Below are positions 43,532 through 52,481 of a stretch of 64,000 nucleotides of DNA, piece by piece (the first letter of the stretch is position 1; every line of letters starts with the position of its first letter). The stretch lies in NCBI RefSeq assembly GCF_032583975.1, contig NZ_JAWHTF010000002.1; one strand, given 5' to 3'. A model generated the notes under the pieces. It saw only the letters and a program-made list of their open reading frames with translations, was not told where the DNA came from and did no database searches. The position numbers and the translations under genes were made by a program. Source of the stretch: Gilvirhabdus luticola. GTDB lineage: Bacteria; Bacteroidota; Bacteroidia; Flavobacteriales; Flavobacteriaceae.

Positions 43532-44053
43532 ATGAGTAATATCACAATTAGAAAAGCTTCAACAGACGATCTTGTTGCTATAGCACTTCTAGCGAGAGTT
43601 ACCTTTAGAGAAGCATTTGGACATTTGTTTATAGACGATCAGAATTTAATTGATTATTTTTCTAAAACTTTTTCAATTGATGCACTTACCAAAAAAATAA
43701 ATAATGATAACAATGTGTTTTGGTTGGCATTGTCTGATAATCTGCCGGTAGGCTACGCAAAACTTATCAAAAATTCTCCTACTAAATTTATTCGAGATTC
43801 TAAAGTATCAGAACTTCAACGTATTTATATTTTAAACGATTTTTTAAATCAAAAAATAGGACATCAATTACAAAATGTCATTTTTGAAGAAGTAAAGATC
43901 TTAAAGTCCAATCATTTATGGTTATCGGTTTATGTAGATAATTTTAAAGCAATTAGATTTTATAAACGATATGATTTTAAACAATTGGGAATTCATAATT
44001 TTAGCATTTTAAATCAGTCTTTTGATTTTTATGTTATGGATAAGGAGTTTTAA
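43532..44053 (+). CDS. GNAT-family N-acetyltransferase
   Basis: 173 residues of the GNAT fold. ITIRKASTDDLVAIALLARVTFREAFG starts the domain. The acetyl-CoA loop is seen as ELQRIYILNDFLNQKIGHQLQNVI (motif A, with a Q/K-x-I-G-H variant of Q/RxxGxG/A). LWLSVYVDNFKAIRFYKRYDFKQLG gives motif B. The acceptor is unknown. It is divergent from the cyclophilin-FKBP gene and followed after 24 bases by an uncharacterised gene on the same strand. Confidence 0.93.
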   Translation: MSNITIRKASTDDLVAIALLARVTFREAFGHLFIDDQNLIDYFSKTFSIDALTKKINNDNNVFWLALSDNLPVGYAKLIKNSPTKFIRDSKVSELQRIYILNDFLNQKIGHQLQNVIFEEVKILKSNHLWLSVYVDNFKAIRFYKRYDFKQLGIHNFSILNQSFDFYVMDKEF

Positions 44054-44077
44054 TTAGTTTAGCTAAAAATTATTTGA

Positions 44078-44518
44078 ATGAAATTTAAAATTGATAAATT
44101 ATTAAGCGCATTTGGAAATAAGAGCGCTATAGAAAGTAATTATGCTGATAGCTTCACTAAAAATATTATCAATTCTATCAATGATGAACCTTATGCCATT
44201 TCAAAAGAAAATGTCATGTATGCTGCCGTGAAAGAACTTGGTGGATTTTTTTATTTTAAAACAATAATAGTTGGTTCTTTTAAAATCAAAACCATGAAAG
44301 GCGCTACCCTTTTAGTTTCTGGAAATGATATTGAACAAGAATTAAAAACCGATATGGATGAGTTTCAATCTGACTATTCTAACGTTTCTAATTGCTTCAT
44401 AACAAGAATTGATTTTCAAATTGAAGAAAAAGAAGCGACTATTCTAGAAGCAAAAAATATTAAGATATTAACTTTAAAAGCCAAAAAGCACATTATTATT
44501 TTTGAAATGAGCCATTAA
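44078..44518 (+). CDS. Conserved protein of unknown function
   Basis: 146 residues, no signal peptide or membrane segment. Mixed alpha/beta: an N-terminal helix (about 3-35), then SKENVMYAAVKELGGFFYFKTIIVGSFKIKTMKGATLLVSGNDIEQELKTDMDEFQSDYSN, and an acidic beta end. I do not recognise a family. Its position 24 bases after the GNAT gene suggests co-transcription. Base composition does not differ obviously from its neighbours. Confidence 0.78.
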   Translation: MKFKIDKLLSAFGNKSAIESNYADSFTKNIINSINDEPYAISKENVMYAAVKELGGFFYFKTIIVGSFKIKTMKGATLLVSGNDIEQELKTDMDEFQSDYSNVSNCFITRIDFQIEEKEATILEAKNIKILTLKAKKHIIIFEMSH

Positions 44519-44592
44519 GATAACCTTTCATCTATAAAATGATAAATTAAAAGTTCGACTTAAGATATTTTGTAACAATATTTACTTTAATT

Positions 44593-46209
44593 ATGAATAT
44601 ACATAACTTCTCAAGATATTATTTAATTGGCCTTTATTCATTAGTTCTAATGAGTTTAAGCTGCACGACTTCAAAAGAAGAAATTAAAAAGCGTCCAAAT
44701 ATTATATTCATTATGTCTGATGACCATGCTTACCAAGCTATAAGTGCATATAATAATACTCTAATTCAAACACCCAATATAGACCGGATTGCAAAAGAAG
44801 GCATGCTGTTTACCAATGCTTCGGTTACTAATTCTATTTGTGGACCTTCTAGAGCTGTAATCTTAACAGGAAAGCATTCGCATATCAATGGTAAAATAGA
44901 TAATCTTTCTCCATTTGATACTACCAATGTTACTTTTCCACAATTATTCCAAAAAGCTGGATACCAAACCGCTATGTTTGGAAAGTTACATTTTGGAAAT
45001 AACCCTAAAGGGTTTGATAAATTTAAAATTTTACCCGGCCAAGGTGATTATTACAACCCAAGGTTTATAACGGCCAAAGGAGACACCATTATTAATGGTT
45101 ATGTAACCGATATAACAACCGATCTCACTTTAGATTGGTTAGAAAAAAGAAGAGATACAACCAAACCGTTTTTGTTGATGTATTTGCACAAAGCTCCGCA
45201 TAGAAACTGGCTTCCTGCACAAAGGCATTATAAAACATTTACTCAAAATAAGTATCCTGTTCCCGAAACGCTTTTCGATAACTACAATACTAGGGGTACA
45301 GCCGCCAAAACTGCTGAAATGAATATTTTGAATCATATGCATTTAGCCTATGATAATAAATTGGATATAGAAACTATTAACAATTCAAATATCGAATACA
45401 CAGGATTACTCAATAGATCTCTAGAACGGATGTCGGAAATTCAAAGAGCCAGTTGGGATTCAGTTTACGAACCTATAAATGATGAGTTTACAGCACTTTA
45501 CCCAACCATGAACGATTCTACCCTAATGATATGGAAATATCAAAGATACATGCAGGATTATTTAGGAAGTATCGCTGCTGTGGACGAAAATGTAGGTAGA
45601 TTATTAAATTATTTAGATACCAAGTCATTAAGTGACAATACTGTTATTGTATACACTTCAGACCAAGGATTTTATTTAGGAGAACATGGATGGTTCGATA
45701 AACGTTTTATGTACAACGAATCGTTTAAAACACCTCTTCTTATTAAATGGCCCAATCAAATTACACCGGGAACCACAGAAACAGAAATGGTACAAAACCT
45801 GGATTTCGCACAAACCTTTTTAGAAATAGCTGGGATTAAAGCTCCAAAAGATATGCAAGGCAAAAGCATGGTGCCATTATTAAAGGGCGAAAAAGAATTG
45901 TGGGAAAGAGATGCCGTTTACTACCATTATTACGAATATCCTGCGGAACACGCTGTGATGTGTCATTATGGTATTGCTACAAAACAATATAAATTAATTC
46001 ACTTTTACTACGATGTAGATGAATGGGAATTATACGATAGAATTAATGATCCCAACGAAATAAACAATGTATACCAAAACCCAAATTATAGTAATATAGT
46101 AAAACAACTGAAAGTAAAGCTTGAAGATTTAAGAAGACACTATAAAGATTCGGATAGCTTAAACAACCACTACATTCAAATTTACAAAGACAAAGGCCTA
46201 ATAAAATAA
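44593..46209 (+). CDS. Sulfatase (formylglycine type), lipoprotein
   Basis: 538 residues. The lipobox LSLSC predicts an acylated Cys24 and display at the cell envelope. The active site is SICGPSRA, with Cys83 to be converted to formylglycine by a maturase. Metal residues occur in IMSDDHAYQA (Asp43, Asp44) and TSDQGFYLGEHGWFDKRFMYNESFKTPLL. It resembles S1 sulfatases that act on glycosaminoglycan or algal polysaccharide sulfates (N-acetylglucosamine-6-sulfatase/iduronate-sulfatase-like); the exact subfamily cannot be fixed. No SusC/SusD or glycoside hydrolase surrounds it, so it is an orphan, not part of a visible polysaccharide-utilisation locus. It is convergent with recQ. Confidence 0.94.
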   Translation: MNIHNFSRYYLIGLYSLVLMSLSCTTSKEEIKKRPNIIFIMSDDHAYQAISAYNNTLIQTPNIDRIAKEGMLFTNASVTNSICGPSRAVILTGKHSHINGKIDNLSPFDTTNVTFPQLFQKAGYQTAMFGKLHFGNNPKGFDKFKILPGQGDYYNPRFITAKGDTIINGYVTDITTDLTLDWLEKRRDTTKPFLLMYLHKAPHRNWLPAQRHYKTFTQNKYPVPETLFDNYNTRGTAAKTAEMNILNHMHLAYDNKLDIETINNSNIEYTGLLNRSLERMSEIQRASWDSVYEPINDEFTALYPTMNDSTLMIWKYQRYMQDYLGSIAAVDENVGRLLNYLDTKSLSDNTVIVYTSDQGFYLGEHGWFDKRFMYNESFKTPLLIKWPNQITPGTTETEMVQNLDFAQTFLEIAGIKAPKDMQGKSMVPLLKGEKELWERDAVYYHYYEYPAEHAVMCHYGIATKQYKLIHFYYDVDEWELYDRINDPNEINNVYQNPNYSNIVKQLKVKLEDLRRHYKDSDSLNNHYIQIYKDKGLIK

Positions 46210-46239
46210 ACTACTTTTCTATTACAATTAATTTTAGCC

Positions 46240-48441
46240 TTAATTGGCCACCTCACTAATAAATTTTATTCGATACAGGCGAAGTTCTTCATCATCATAA
46301 TCACCATCAAACTCATCAATAGCTACATCAATTTTATCCGTGTCAGAATCCATAAAATAATCGTGGATTTCTTCTTGTTGGTCTTCATCAAGAATTTCAT
46401 CAATCCAATAATTAATATTAAGTTTAGTACCAGAAAAAACAATAGATTCCATTTCTTTTATAAACTCTTTCATACTCATGCCTTTGGCTCTGGCAATATC
46501 GTCGAGAGGTAATTTTCTGTCAACATTTTGAATGATATAAAGTTTTAGAGCCGAATTACTTCCTGTAGATTTAACAACCATATCTTCAGGACGAATAATA
46601 TCATTTTCTTCAACATAGTTGGCAATTAGCTCTACAAAATCCTTACCGTACTTTTTAGCCTTGCCATCACCTACACCATGCACATTAGATAACTCATCTA
46701 AAGTAATTGGATATTTTAAGGCCATATCTTCTAACGAAGGATCTTGAAAAATAACAAACGGAGGAACACCTAGTTTTTTCGCATTCTGTTTTCGTAAATC
46801 CTTAAGCATTTTCATTAAGGTCTCATCTGCAGACGCACCAGCTCCTTTTGTAGCAGTAATAATATTATCATCATGAATCTCATCAAAAACATGATCTTTA
46901 GACATCATAAAGGATTCTGGCTTTTTAATAAATGCTTTTCCTTGATCAGTCAACTTAATAACACCATAAGTTTCAATATCTTTTTTAAGCAATCCAGCAA
47001 CTAGCACTTGTCTGGTTAATGCCATCCAATACTTATTATCTTGATGTTTTCCTTTACCAAAAAAAGCCTGTTCATTGGTTTTATGAGAGTTTATTAAAGC
47101 ATTTTCTTTACCAATAATGACATTCACCAAATCCTTTGACTTGTATTTTTCGTTTGTTGCATCAACAACTTCCAGTAATAGTTTGACATTATCTTTAGAC
47201 TCTTGCTGTTCTTTAGGATGACGAACATTATCATCCATATCACCACCTTCGCCAGTTTCGTTATCAAATTCTTCCCCAAAATAGTGTAGGATAAATTTTC
47301 GTCTTGAGATGGAGGTTTCTGCATAGGCAACTACTTCCTGTAAAAGCGCGTGACCTATTTCCTGCTCTGCCACAGGTTTACCGGACATAAACTTCTCAAG
47401 CTTTTCAATATCTTTATAGGCATAGAATGCCAAACAATGTCCTTCTCCTCCATCACGCCCAGCTCTACCTGTTTCTTGATAATAACTTTCTATACTTTTT
47501 GGAATATCATGGTGTATTACAAACCGAACATCTGGTTTATCTATGCCCATTCCAAAGGCAATAGTTGCAACAACAACATCCACATCTTCCATTAAAAACA
47601 TATCCTGATGATTGGCTCTTGTTTTACTATCTAGACCAGCATGATAAGGAACAGCCTTAATACCATTTACTTGTAAAACCTGCGCCAATTCTTCCACGCG
47701 TTTTCTACTCAAGCAATATATAATACCCGACTTATTAGAGTTTTGTTTTACAAAACGAATGATATCTGCATCAACTTGCTTTGTTTTGGGCAAAACTTCG
47801 TAATATAGATTTGGTCTATTAAAAGACGCCTTAAAAGTTTTTGCATCAGGAATTCCTAAATTTTTGAGAATATCTTCTTGCACTTTTGGTGTAGCCGTAG
47901 CGGTAAGCCCTATAATAGGAATATTATCTCCAATACGTTTAATAATATGTCTTAAGTTTCTGTATTCTGGTCTAAAATCATGACCCCATTCACTAATACA
48001 GTGAGCTTCATCAACAGCCATAAACGAAATTGTAACAGATCTCAAAAATTCTACATTCTCCTCTTTGGTCAATGATTCAGGAGCGACATATAGTAATTTG
48101 GTTATTCCATCAAGAATATCAGATTTTACCTGCTTGATTTCGGTTTTTGTAAGGGATGAATTCAATACATGTGCAACACCATCTTCATTTGAAACACCTC
48201 GAATGGCATCAACCTGATTTTTCATTAAGGCAATTAAAGGAGAAACAATAATGGCTGTCCCTTCTTGCATTAAAGCTGGTAGTTGATAGCATAGAGATTT
48301 ACCACCTCCTGTTGGCATAATAACAAACGTATTACGACCAGATAAAATACTTTTCACAACATTTTCCTGCAACCCCTTAAAATTACTGAAGCCAAAATAT
48401 TTTTTTAATGCGGAATGCAGATCTCCTTCTACAACGAACAT
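46240..48441 (-). CDS. recQ: ATP-dependent DNA helicase RecQ
   Basis: 733-residue 3'-5' helicase for recombination and repair. Helicase part about 10-340: Walker A MPTGGGKS with Lys48, DEAH in AVDEAHCISEWGHDFRPEYR, aromatic-rich loop there, and VVVATIAFGMGIDKPDVRFVIHHDIPKSIESYYQETGRAGRDG. An RQC/zinc-type region and winged helix are in about 345-510. An HRDC domain is at about 530-610 (LRKQNAKKLGVPPFVIFQDPSLEDMALKYPITLDELSNVHGVGDGKAKKYG). The C-terminal 110 residues are acidic (DSDTDKIDVAIDEFDGDYDDEE), an extension seen in flavobacterial RecQ. It is divergent from kdsD. Confidence 0.96.
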   Translation of the reverse strand: MFVVEGDLHSALKKYFGFSNFKGLQENVVKSILSGRNTFVIMPTGGGKSLCYQLPALMQEGTAIIVSPLIALMKNQVDAIRGVSNEDGVAHVLNSSLTKTEIKQVKSDILDGITKLLYVAPESLTKEENVEFLRSVTISFMAVDEAHCISEWGHDFRPEYRNLRHIIKRIGDNIPIIGLTATATPKVQEDILKNLGIPDAKTFKASFNRPNLYYEVLPKTKQVDADIIRFVKQNSNKSGIIYCLSRKRVEELAQVLQVNGIKAVPYHAGLDSKTRANHQDMFLMEDVDVVVATIAFGMGIDKPDVRFVIHHDIPKSIESYYQETGRAGRDGGEGHCLAFYAYKDIEKLEKFMSGKPVAEQEIGHALLQEVVAYAETSISRRKFILHYFGEEFDNETGEGGDMDDNVRHPKEQQESKDNVKLLLEVVDATNEKYKSKDLVNVIIGKENALINSHKTNEQAFFGKGKHQDNKYWMALTRQVLVAGLLKKDIETYGVIKLTDQGKAFIKKPESFMMSKDHVFDEIHDDNIITATKGAGASADETLMKMLKDLRKQNAKKLGVPPFVIFQDPSLEDMALKYPITLDELSNVHGVGDGKAKKYGKDFVELIANYVEENDIIRPEDMVVKSTGSNSALKLYIIQNVDRKLPLDDIARAKGMSMKEFIKEMESIVFSGTKLNINYWIDEILDEDQQEEIHDYFMDSDTDKIDVAIDEFDGDYDDEELRLYRIKFISEVAN

Positions 48442-48541
48442 GTATTTATTAATATTAATTTACACAATAACTTATCCACAACACATAAAATCATAAAGTA
48501 TTTTTAGTATTGTAGATAGAGAACCCTCATATTTTTTTCGT

Positions 48542-48549
48542 TAGATTTG
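48542..48549 (+). promoter_or_regulatory. -7 box upstream of kdsD
   Basis: TAGATTTG matches TAnnTTTG, about 95 bases before the kdsD start, giving a long leader. No TTG at the proper distance, and I see no box for recQ on the other strand. A lone DnaA-like 9-mer (TTATCCACA, 48472-48480) also lies here. Confidence 0.35.
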
Positions 48550-48643
48550 TAGCGATTTATTTTGAACAAAAAAAACGATAGTGGATTGTTTACCTAAAGA
48601 TAACAAAATCTTTAAAAGCATCAACCCAAAAAAATAATAAATT

Positions 48644-49609
48644 TTGAATAAAAAAGAATCTATTATATCTACTGCAAAGAAGACTATTGAAATGGAAGGT
48701 CAAGCCATTTCTAATCTAACAACATTGTTAGATAATGACTTTACAGAAACAGTAGAGCTTATCTATAAATCTAAAGGTCGTGTTATCGTTACTGGAGTTG
48801 GAAAAAGTGCTATCATTGCCACAAAAATTGTGGCCACTTTAAATTCAACTGGTACACCAGCCGTGTTTATGCATGCGGCAGATGCCATTCATGGTGATTT
48901 AGGTTTAATTTTAAAAGATGATGTTGTTATTTGTCTTTCTAAGAGTGGCGATACTCCTGAAATTAAGGTTCTTGTACCTTTAATTAAGAATGCAAAAAAT
49001 AAGATGATTGCTATAACGGGTAATAGAGATTCTTTTTTAGGAAAGCAGGCAGATTATGTTCTAAATGCTTATGTAGAAAAAGAAGCTTGCCCAAATAATT
49101 TAGCGCCTACAACAAGCACTACGGCACAATTGGTTATGGGTGATGCTTTAGCTATTTGTCTGTTGGAATTAAAAGGTTTTTCTAAAAAAGATTTTGCCAA
49201 ATACCATCCAGGTGGTTCTCTAGGTAAAAAATTATATTTAAGGGTTCAGGATATTTCTTCTGTAAACATGAAACCTCAAGTATTTCTAGATACTAGTATC
49301 AAAGAAGTCATTATTGAAATTTCAGAAAAAATGCTTGGTGTGACTGCTGTTATTGAGAATGATAAAATTTTAGGTATAATAACTGACGGTGATTTAAGGA
49401 GAATGTTAAGTAAAGTAGATAATGTGTTTGCATTAACTGCAAAAGATATTATGAGTTCTAATCCAAGACGTATTGAAGCTGATGCTTTGGCTGTAGATGC
49501 TCTAGAAATCATGGAAGCCAATGGTATTTCTCAATTATTGGTAGAAGAAAATGGTAAATATGCTGGTGTGGTGCACTTGCATGATTTGATTAAAGAAGGT
49601 ATCATATAA
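48644..49609 (+). CDS. kdsD: Arabinose-5-phosphate isomerase (KpsF/GutQ/KdsD family)
   Basis: Makes D-arabinose 5-phosphate from ribulose 5-phosphate, the first step to Kdo for lipopolysaccharide. 321 residues: a SIS domain (about 30-170: RVIVTGVGKSAIIATKIVATLNSTGTPAVFMHAADAIHGDLGLI) and a CBS pair (about 200-320). The start codon is TTG: the next ATG is at codon 17 and would remove helix 1 of the family (MNKKESIISTAKKTIEMEG), so TTG at 48644 is preferred. The stop overlaps the tatC start by one base (TAATG), so the genes are coupled. Confidence 0.94.
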   Translation: MNKKESIISTAKKTIEMEGQAISNLTTLLDNDFTETVELIYKSKGRVIVTGVGKSAIIATKIVATLNSTGTPAVFMHAADAIHGDLGLILKDDVVICLSKSGDTPEIKVLVPLIKNAKNKMIAITGNRDSFLGKQADYVLNAYVEKEACPNNLAPTTSTTAQLVMGDALAICLLELKGFSKKDFAKYHPGGSLGKKLYLRVQDISSVNMKPQVFLDTSIKEVIIEISEKMLGVTAVIENDKILGIITDGDLRRMLSKVDNVFALTAKDIMSSNPRRIEADALAVDALEIMEANGISQLLVEENGKYAGVVHLHDLIKEGII

Positions 49610-50442
49610 TGGCAAGAAAGAACGTTAACGAAATGTCTTTTTTAGACCATCTTGAAGATTTGAGATGGCATTTAATAAGAATATGTTTAGCCGTTGTAAT
49701 AGTAGCAACTTTGGCATATATATTTAGTAGATACCTTTTTGACTTAATTATTTTTGCACCATTAGACATGAGTTTCCCAACGTATGATTTCTTATGTCGT
49801 ACGGCTACTTTTCTAGGTGTAGATACAACTTTCTGTGCAGAAGAGATTCCCATGATAATTCAAAGTAGAACAATGGCTGGTCAATTTTCAGCAGATATCT
49901 GGACGTCTATTTTAGCTGGCTTTATCATTTCGTTCCCCTATACTCTGTATCAATTATGGAATTTTATTAGTCCTGGGTTACATTCTAATGAAAGAAAGCA
50001 TTCACGTGGTTTTATAATTGTTTCATCACTTTTATTCTTTTTAGGTGTGTTATTCGGATATTATATTGTAACGCCTTTGTCAATTAATTTTTTAGCTAAT
50101 TATAGTATTTCTAGTGTTGTTGATAATCAAATTGATATAAGCTCATACATTGGTTTGGTTCGAGCATCTGCTTTGGCATCAGGTTTAATTTTCGAGCTTC
50201 CTATTATCATATATTTTTTAACCAAAATTGGTCTTGTAACACCACAATTTTTAAAAAAATATAGAAAATATGCATTAGTGCTTGTTTTAATTCTATCAGC
50301 TATTATTACACCTCCAGATATTGCAAGCCAGGTCATTGTAGCAATACCTATTTTAATATTATATCAAGTAAGTATCTATATCTCTAAAATAGTTATTAAA
50401 AATCAAGAACGCAATACGAAAAAAAATGTCCAACCTAGTTAA
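49609..50442 (+). CDS. tatC: Sec-independent protein translocase subunit TatC
   Basis: 277-residue six-helix inner-membrane core of the twin-arginine translocase. MSFLDHLEDLRWHLIRICLAVV gives the conserved N terminus with the FLDHLEDLR signal-peptide site. IISFPYTLYQLWNFISPGLHSNERK and FELPIIIYFL.KIGLVTPQFLKKYRKYALV are typical; IITPPDIASQ ends the last loop. tatA is not in the window. It starts on the last base of the kdsD stop and overlaps the following AhpD-like gene by 17 bases. Confidence 0.96.
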   Translation: MARKNVNEMSFLDHLEDLRWHLIRICLAVVIVATLAYIFSRYLFDLIIFAPLDMSFPTYDFLCRTATFLGVDTTFCAEEIPMIIQSRTMAGQFSADIWTSILAGFIISFPYTLYQLWNFISPGLHSNERKHSRGFIIVSSLLFFLGVLFGYYIVTPLSINFLANYSISSVVDNQIDISSYIGLVRASALASGLIFELPIIIYFLTKIGLVTPQFLKKYRKYALVLVLILSAIITPPDIASQVIVAIPILILYQVSIYISKIVIKNQERNTKKNVQPS

Positions 50443-50773
50443 AGAATTTAATGATTATCGTGCAAAAATGAATGACAAGATTCTTGCAGATAATAACAAA
50501 ATAATAAAGCGTATTTTTAATTTAGATACTAATGCCTATCAAGAAGGCGCGTTAGATGTCAAGACCAAGGAATTATTGGGTTTGGTAGCTTCAGCGGTTT
50601 TAAGATGTGACGATTGCATAAAATACCATCTTGAAAATTCACACAAAGAAGGGCTTACTAAAGAAGAAGTTGTTGAAGCTTTGGGCATTGCAACACTGGT
50701 TGGAGGCACGATTGTTATTCCTCACTTACGAAGAGCTTATGAATATTGGGACGCACTGGAAACCAATAATTAA
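50426..50773 (+). CDS. Carboxymuconolactone decarboxylase/AhpD-like protein
   Basis: 115 residues. All-helical AhpD-like fold: the pattern KTKELLGLVASAVLRCDDCIKYHLENSHKEGLTKEEVVEALGIATLVGG carries a redox Cys-x-x-Cys (CDDC) followed by a His. This matches the peroxidase-type members instead of true decarboxylases. Overlap of 17 bases with tatC and a 23-base gap to lptB indicate one operon. The physiological partner is unknown. Confidence 0.92.
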   Translation: MSNLVKEFNDYRAKMNDKILADNNKIIKRIFNLDTNAYQEGALDVKTKELLGLVASAVLRCDDCIKYHLENSHKEGLTKEEVVEALGIATLVGGTIVIPHLRRAYEYWDALETNN

Positions 50774-50796
50774 AAAAAATTGTCGTTATTGTAAAT

Positions 50797-51537
50797 ATGA
50801 TTTTAAGAGCCAATAATTTAATGAAGTCCTATAGCGGGCGACAAGTTGTAAAAGATGTGTCGCTAGAAGTCAATCAAGGAGAAATCGTTGGGCTTTTAGG
50901 ACCAAATGGAGCTGGAAAGACAACATGCTTCTATATGATTGTTGGGCTCATAAAACCAAATGGAGGTACCATTTATCTGGACAATACAGACATCACAAAA
51001 TTCCCAATGTACAAACGGGCACAAAACGGAATTGGTTATTTAGCCCAAGAAGCTTCGGTGTTTAGAAAATTGAGCATTGAAGATAATATTTTGAGTGTTT
51101 TGCAATTAACCAAGTTGAGCAAAAAGGAGCAGCGCGACAAAATGGAATCGTTGATTGAAGAATTTGGTTTGGGACACATAAGAAAAAGTAGAGGCGATTT
51201 GCTTTCTGGTGGAGAACGGAGAAGAACAGAAATTGCTCGTGCTTTGGCTACAGACCCAAATTTTATATTACTGGACGAACCTTTTGCTGGTGTAGATCCA
51301 GTAGCTGTTGAAGATATTCAGCGTATTGTAGCCCAATTGACCAAAAAGAATATAGGTATTTTAATTACAGACCATAATGTACAGGAAACTTTGGCTATTA
51401 CGGACAGAACGTATCTGATGTTTGAAGGTGGTATTCTAAAACATGGTGTTCCTGAAGATCTTGCAGATGACGAAATGGTACGTAAAGTATATTTAGGTCA
51501 AAACTTTGAGCTTCGTAAAAAGAAGATTAGAGATTAG
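50797..51537 (+). CDS. lptB: LPS export ABC transporter ATP-binding protein LptB
   Basis: 246-residue cytoplasmic ATPase that powers lipopolysaccharide extraction with LptF/LptG. Walker A is GPNGAGKTT, the signature is LLSGGERRRTEIARALA, Walker B FILLDEPFAGVDP, and H-loop ITDHN. The Q-loop region IGYLAQEASVFRKLSIEDNI and the C-terminal VRKVYLGQNFEL are typical of LptB. It is last in kdsD-tatC-AhpD-like-lptB, linking Kdo synthesis and LPS transport. LptF/G are not in the window. Confidence 0.95.
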   Translation: MILRANNLMKSYSGRQVVKDVSLEVNQGEIVGLLGPNGAGKTTCFYMIVGLIKPNGGTIYLDNTDITKFPMYKRAQNGIGYLAQEASVFRKLSIEDNILSVLQLTKLSKKEQRDKMESLIEEFGLGHIRKSRGDLLSGGERRRTEIARALATDPNFILLDEPFAGVDPVAVEDIQRIVAQLTKKNIGILITDHNVQETLAITDRTYLMFEGGILKHGVPEDLADDEMVRKVYLGQNFELRKKKIRD

Positions 51538-51562
51538 GAATGAATTTATACAAAATTCATTC
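51538..51562 (+). terminator. Possible hairpin terminator after lptB
   Basis: A 10-bp perfect stem GAATGAATTT (51538-51547)/AAATTCATTC (51553-51562), loop ATACA, starts right after the lptB stop. No T run follows, so termination activity is uncertain. Confidence 0.5.
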
Positions 51563-51587
51563 GATAATTGAATCTCAAGGAAAGAGG

Positions 51588-52457
51588 CTAGGACAATTTA
51601 ATGATTATCCATTTGAGTCCATTAAAAATACAGAAGACCAAAAACCCAATACTCAACCCTATAGCAAAGTCCTTTAAAATACTTGGCAAAAATTCCAAAG
51701 CATGATGTAAAAAATCTATATTATGTGCAAAAATACCGCCTGCTACTACAAGTAATGCAAGGGTTCCAACTACTGAAAGGGCTTTTATTATTTTGGGTAA
51801 AACTTGAACTAAAAGATTTCCAATAAATTTTAAAAAACCCTTTCCACTGTCTATCTGTATTAAATACAAACCTAAATCATCCATCCTGACAATTAAAGCC
51901 ACAATTCCATATACACCAATTGTAGCTATGATCGCAACTGTAGAAACTACCAATACTTGAAATAAAATTGATTCGCCAAGAACCGTACCTAATGCAATTA
52001 TTACAATTTCTACAGACAGGATGAAATCGGTAATAATAGCCGATTTAATTTTCTTCTTTTCTTGTTCTAGAACTTCTTTTGCTGAATGCACTCTAGTTTT
52101 TAAACTATGTGGCTTCTTTTTGTGTGGAACAAAGAATTCATAAACTTTTTCAGTACCCTCAAATGCTAGATAAATACCGCCCATAACCAAAATAACCTGT
52201 ACAGCCCAAGGTAAAAATGCACTCAATAAAAAAGCAATAGGCAAAATAATTAATTTGTTTAAAAAAGAACCTTTAGAAATAGCCCAAAGCACAGGTAATT
52301 CTCTCGAAGAGATAAATCCTGATGCTTTTTCGGCATTCACAGCTAAATCATCACCTAAAATCCCCGCTGTTTTTTTAGTTGTGATTTTACTCATGGCTGC
52401 GACATCGTCCATAAGTGTGGCAATATCATCTAAAAGTGCAAAAAATCCTGATGCCAT
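51588..52457 (-). CDS. DUF808 (YedI-like) inner-membrane protein
   Basis: 289 residues with about six or seven hydrophobic helices. The family N terminus is ASGFFALLDDIATLMDDVAAMSKITTKKTAGILGDDLAVNAEKASGF. Later family segments are ELPVLWAISKGSFLNKLIILPIAFLLSAFLPW and TDFILSVEIVIIALGTV. Function is not established. The position 24 bases after the pssA stop suggests they are transcribed together. Convergent with lptB. Confidence 0.93.
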   Translation of the reverse strand: MASGFFALLDDIATLMDDVAAMSKITTKKTAGILGDDLAVNAEKASGFISSRELPVLWAISKGSFLNKLIILPIAFLLSAFLPWAVQVILVMGGIYLAFEGTEKVYEFFVPHKKKPHSLKTRVHSAKEVLEQEKKKIKSAIITDFILSVEIVIIALGTVLGESILFQVLVVSTVAIIATIGVYGIVALIVRMDDLGLYLIQIDSGKGFLKFIGNLLVQVLPKIIKALSVVGTLALLVVAGGIFAHNIDFLHHALEFLPSILKDFAIGLSIGFLVFCIFNGLKWIIIKLS

Positions 52458-52481
52458 TATATTAGAGTTATTTTATATTGA

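Noticed and set aside
48472..48480. Perfect DnaA 9-mer TTATCCACA between recQ and kdsD
   Set aside because: A single box without a cluster, AT-rich unwinding element or dnaA/dnaN nearby is not enough for an origin.
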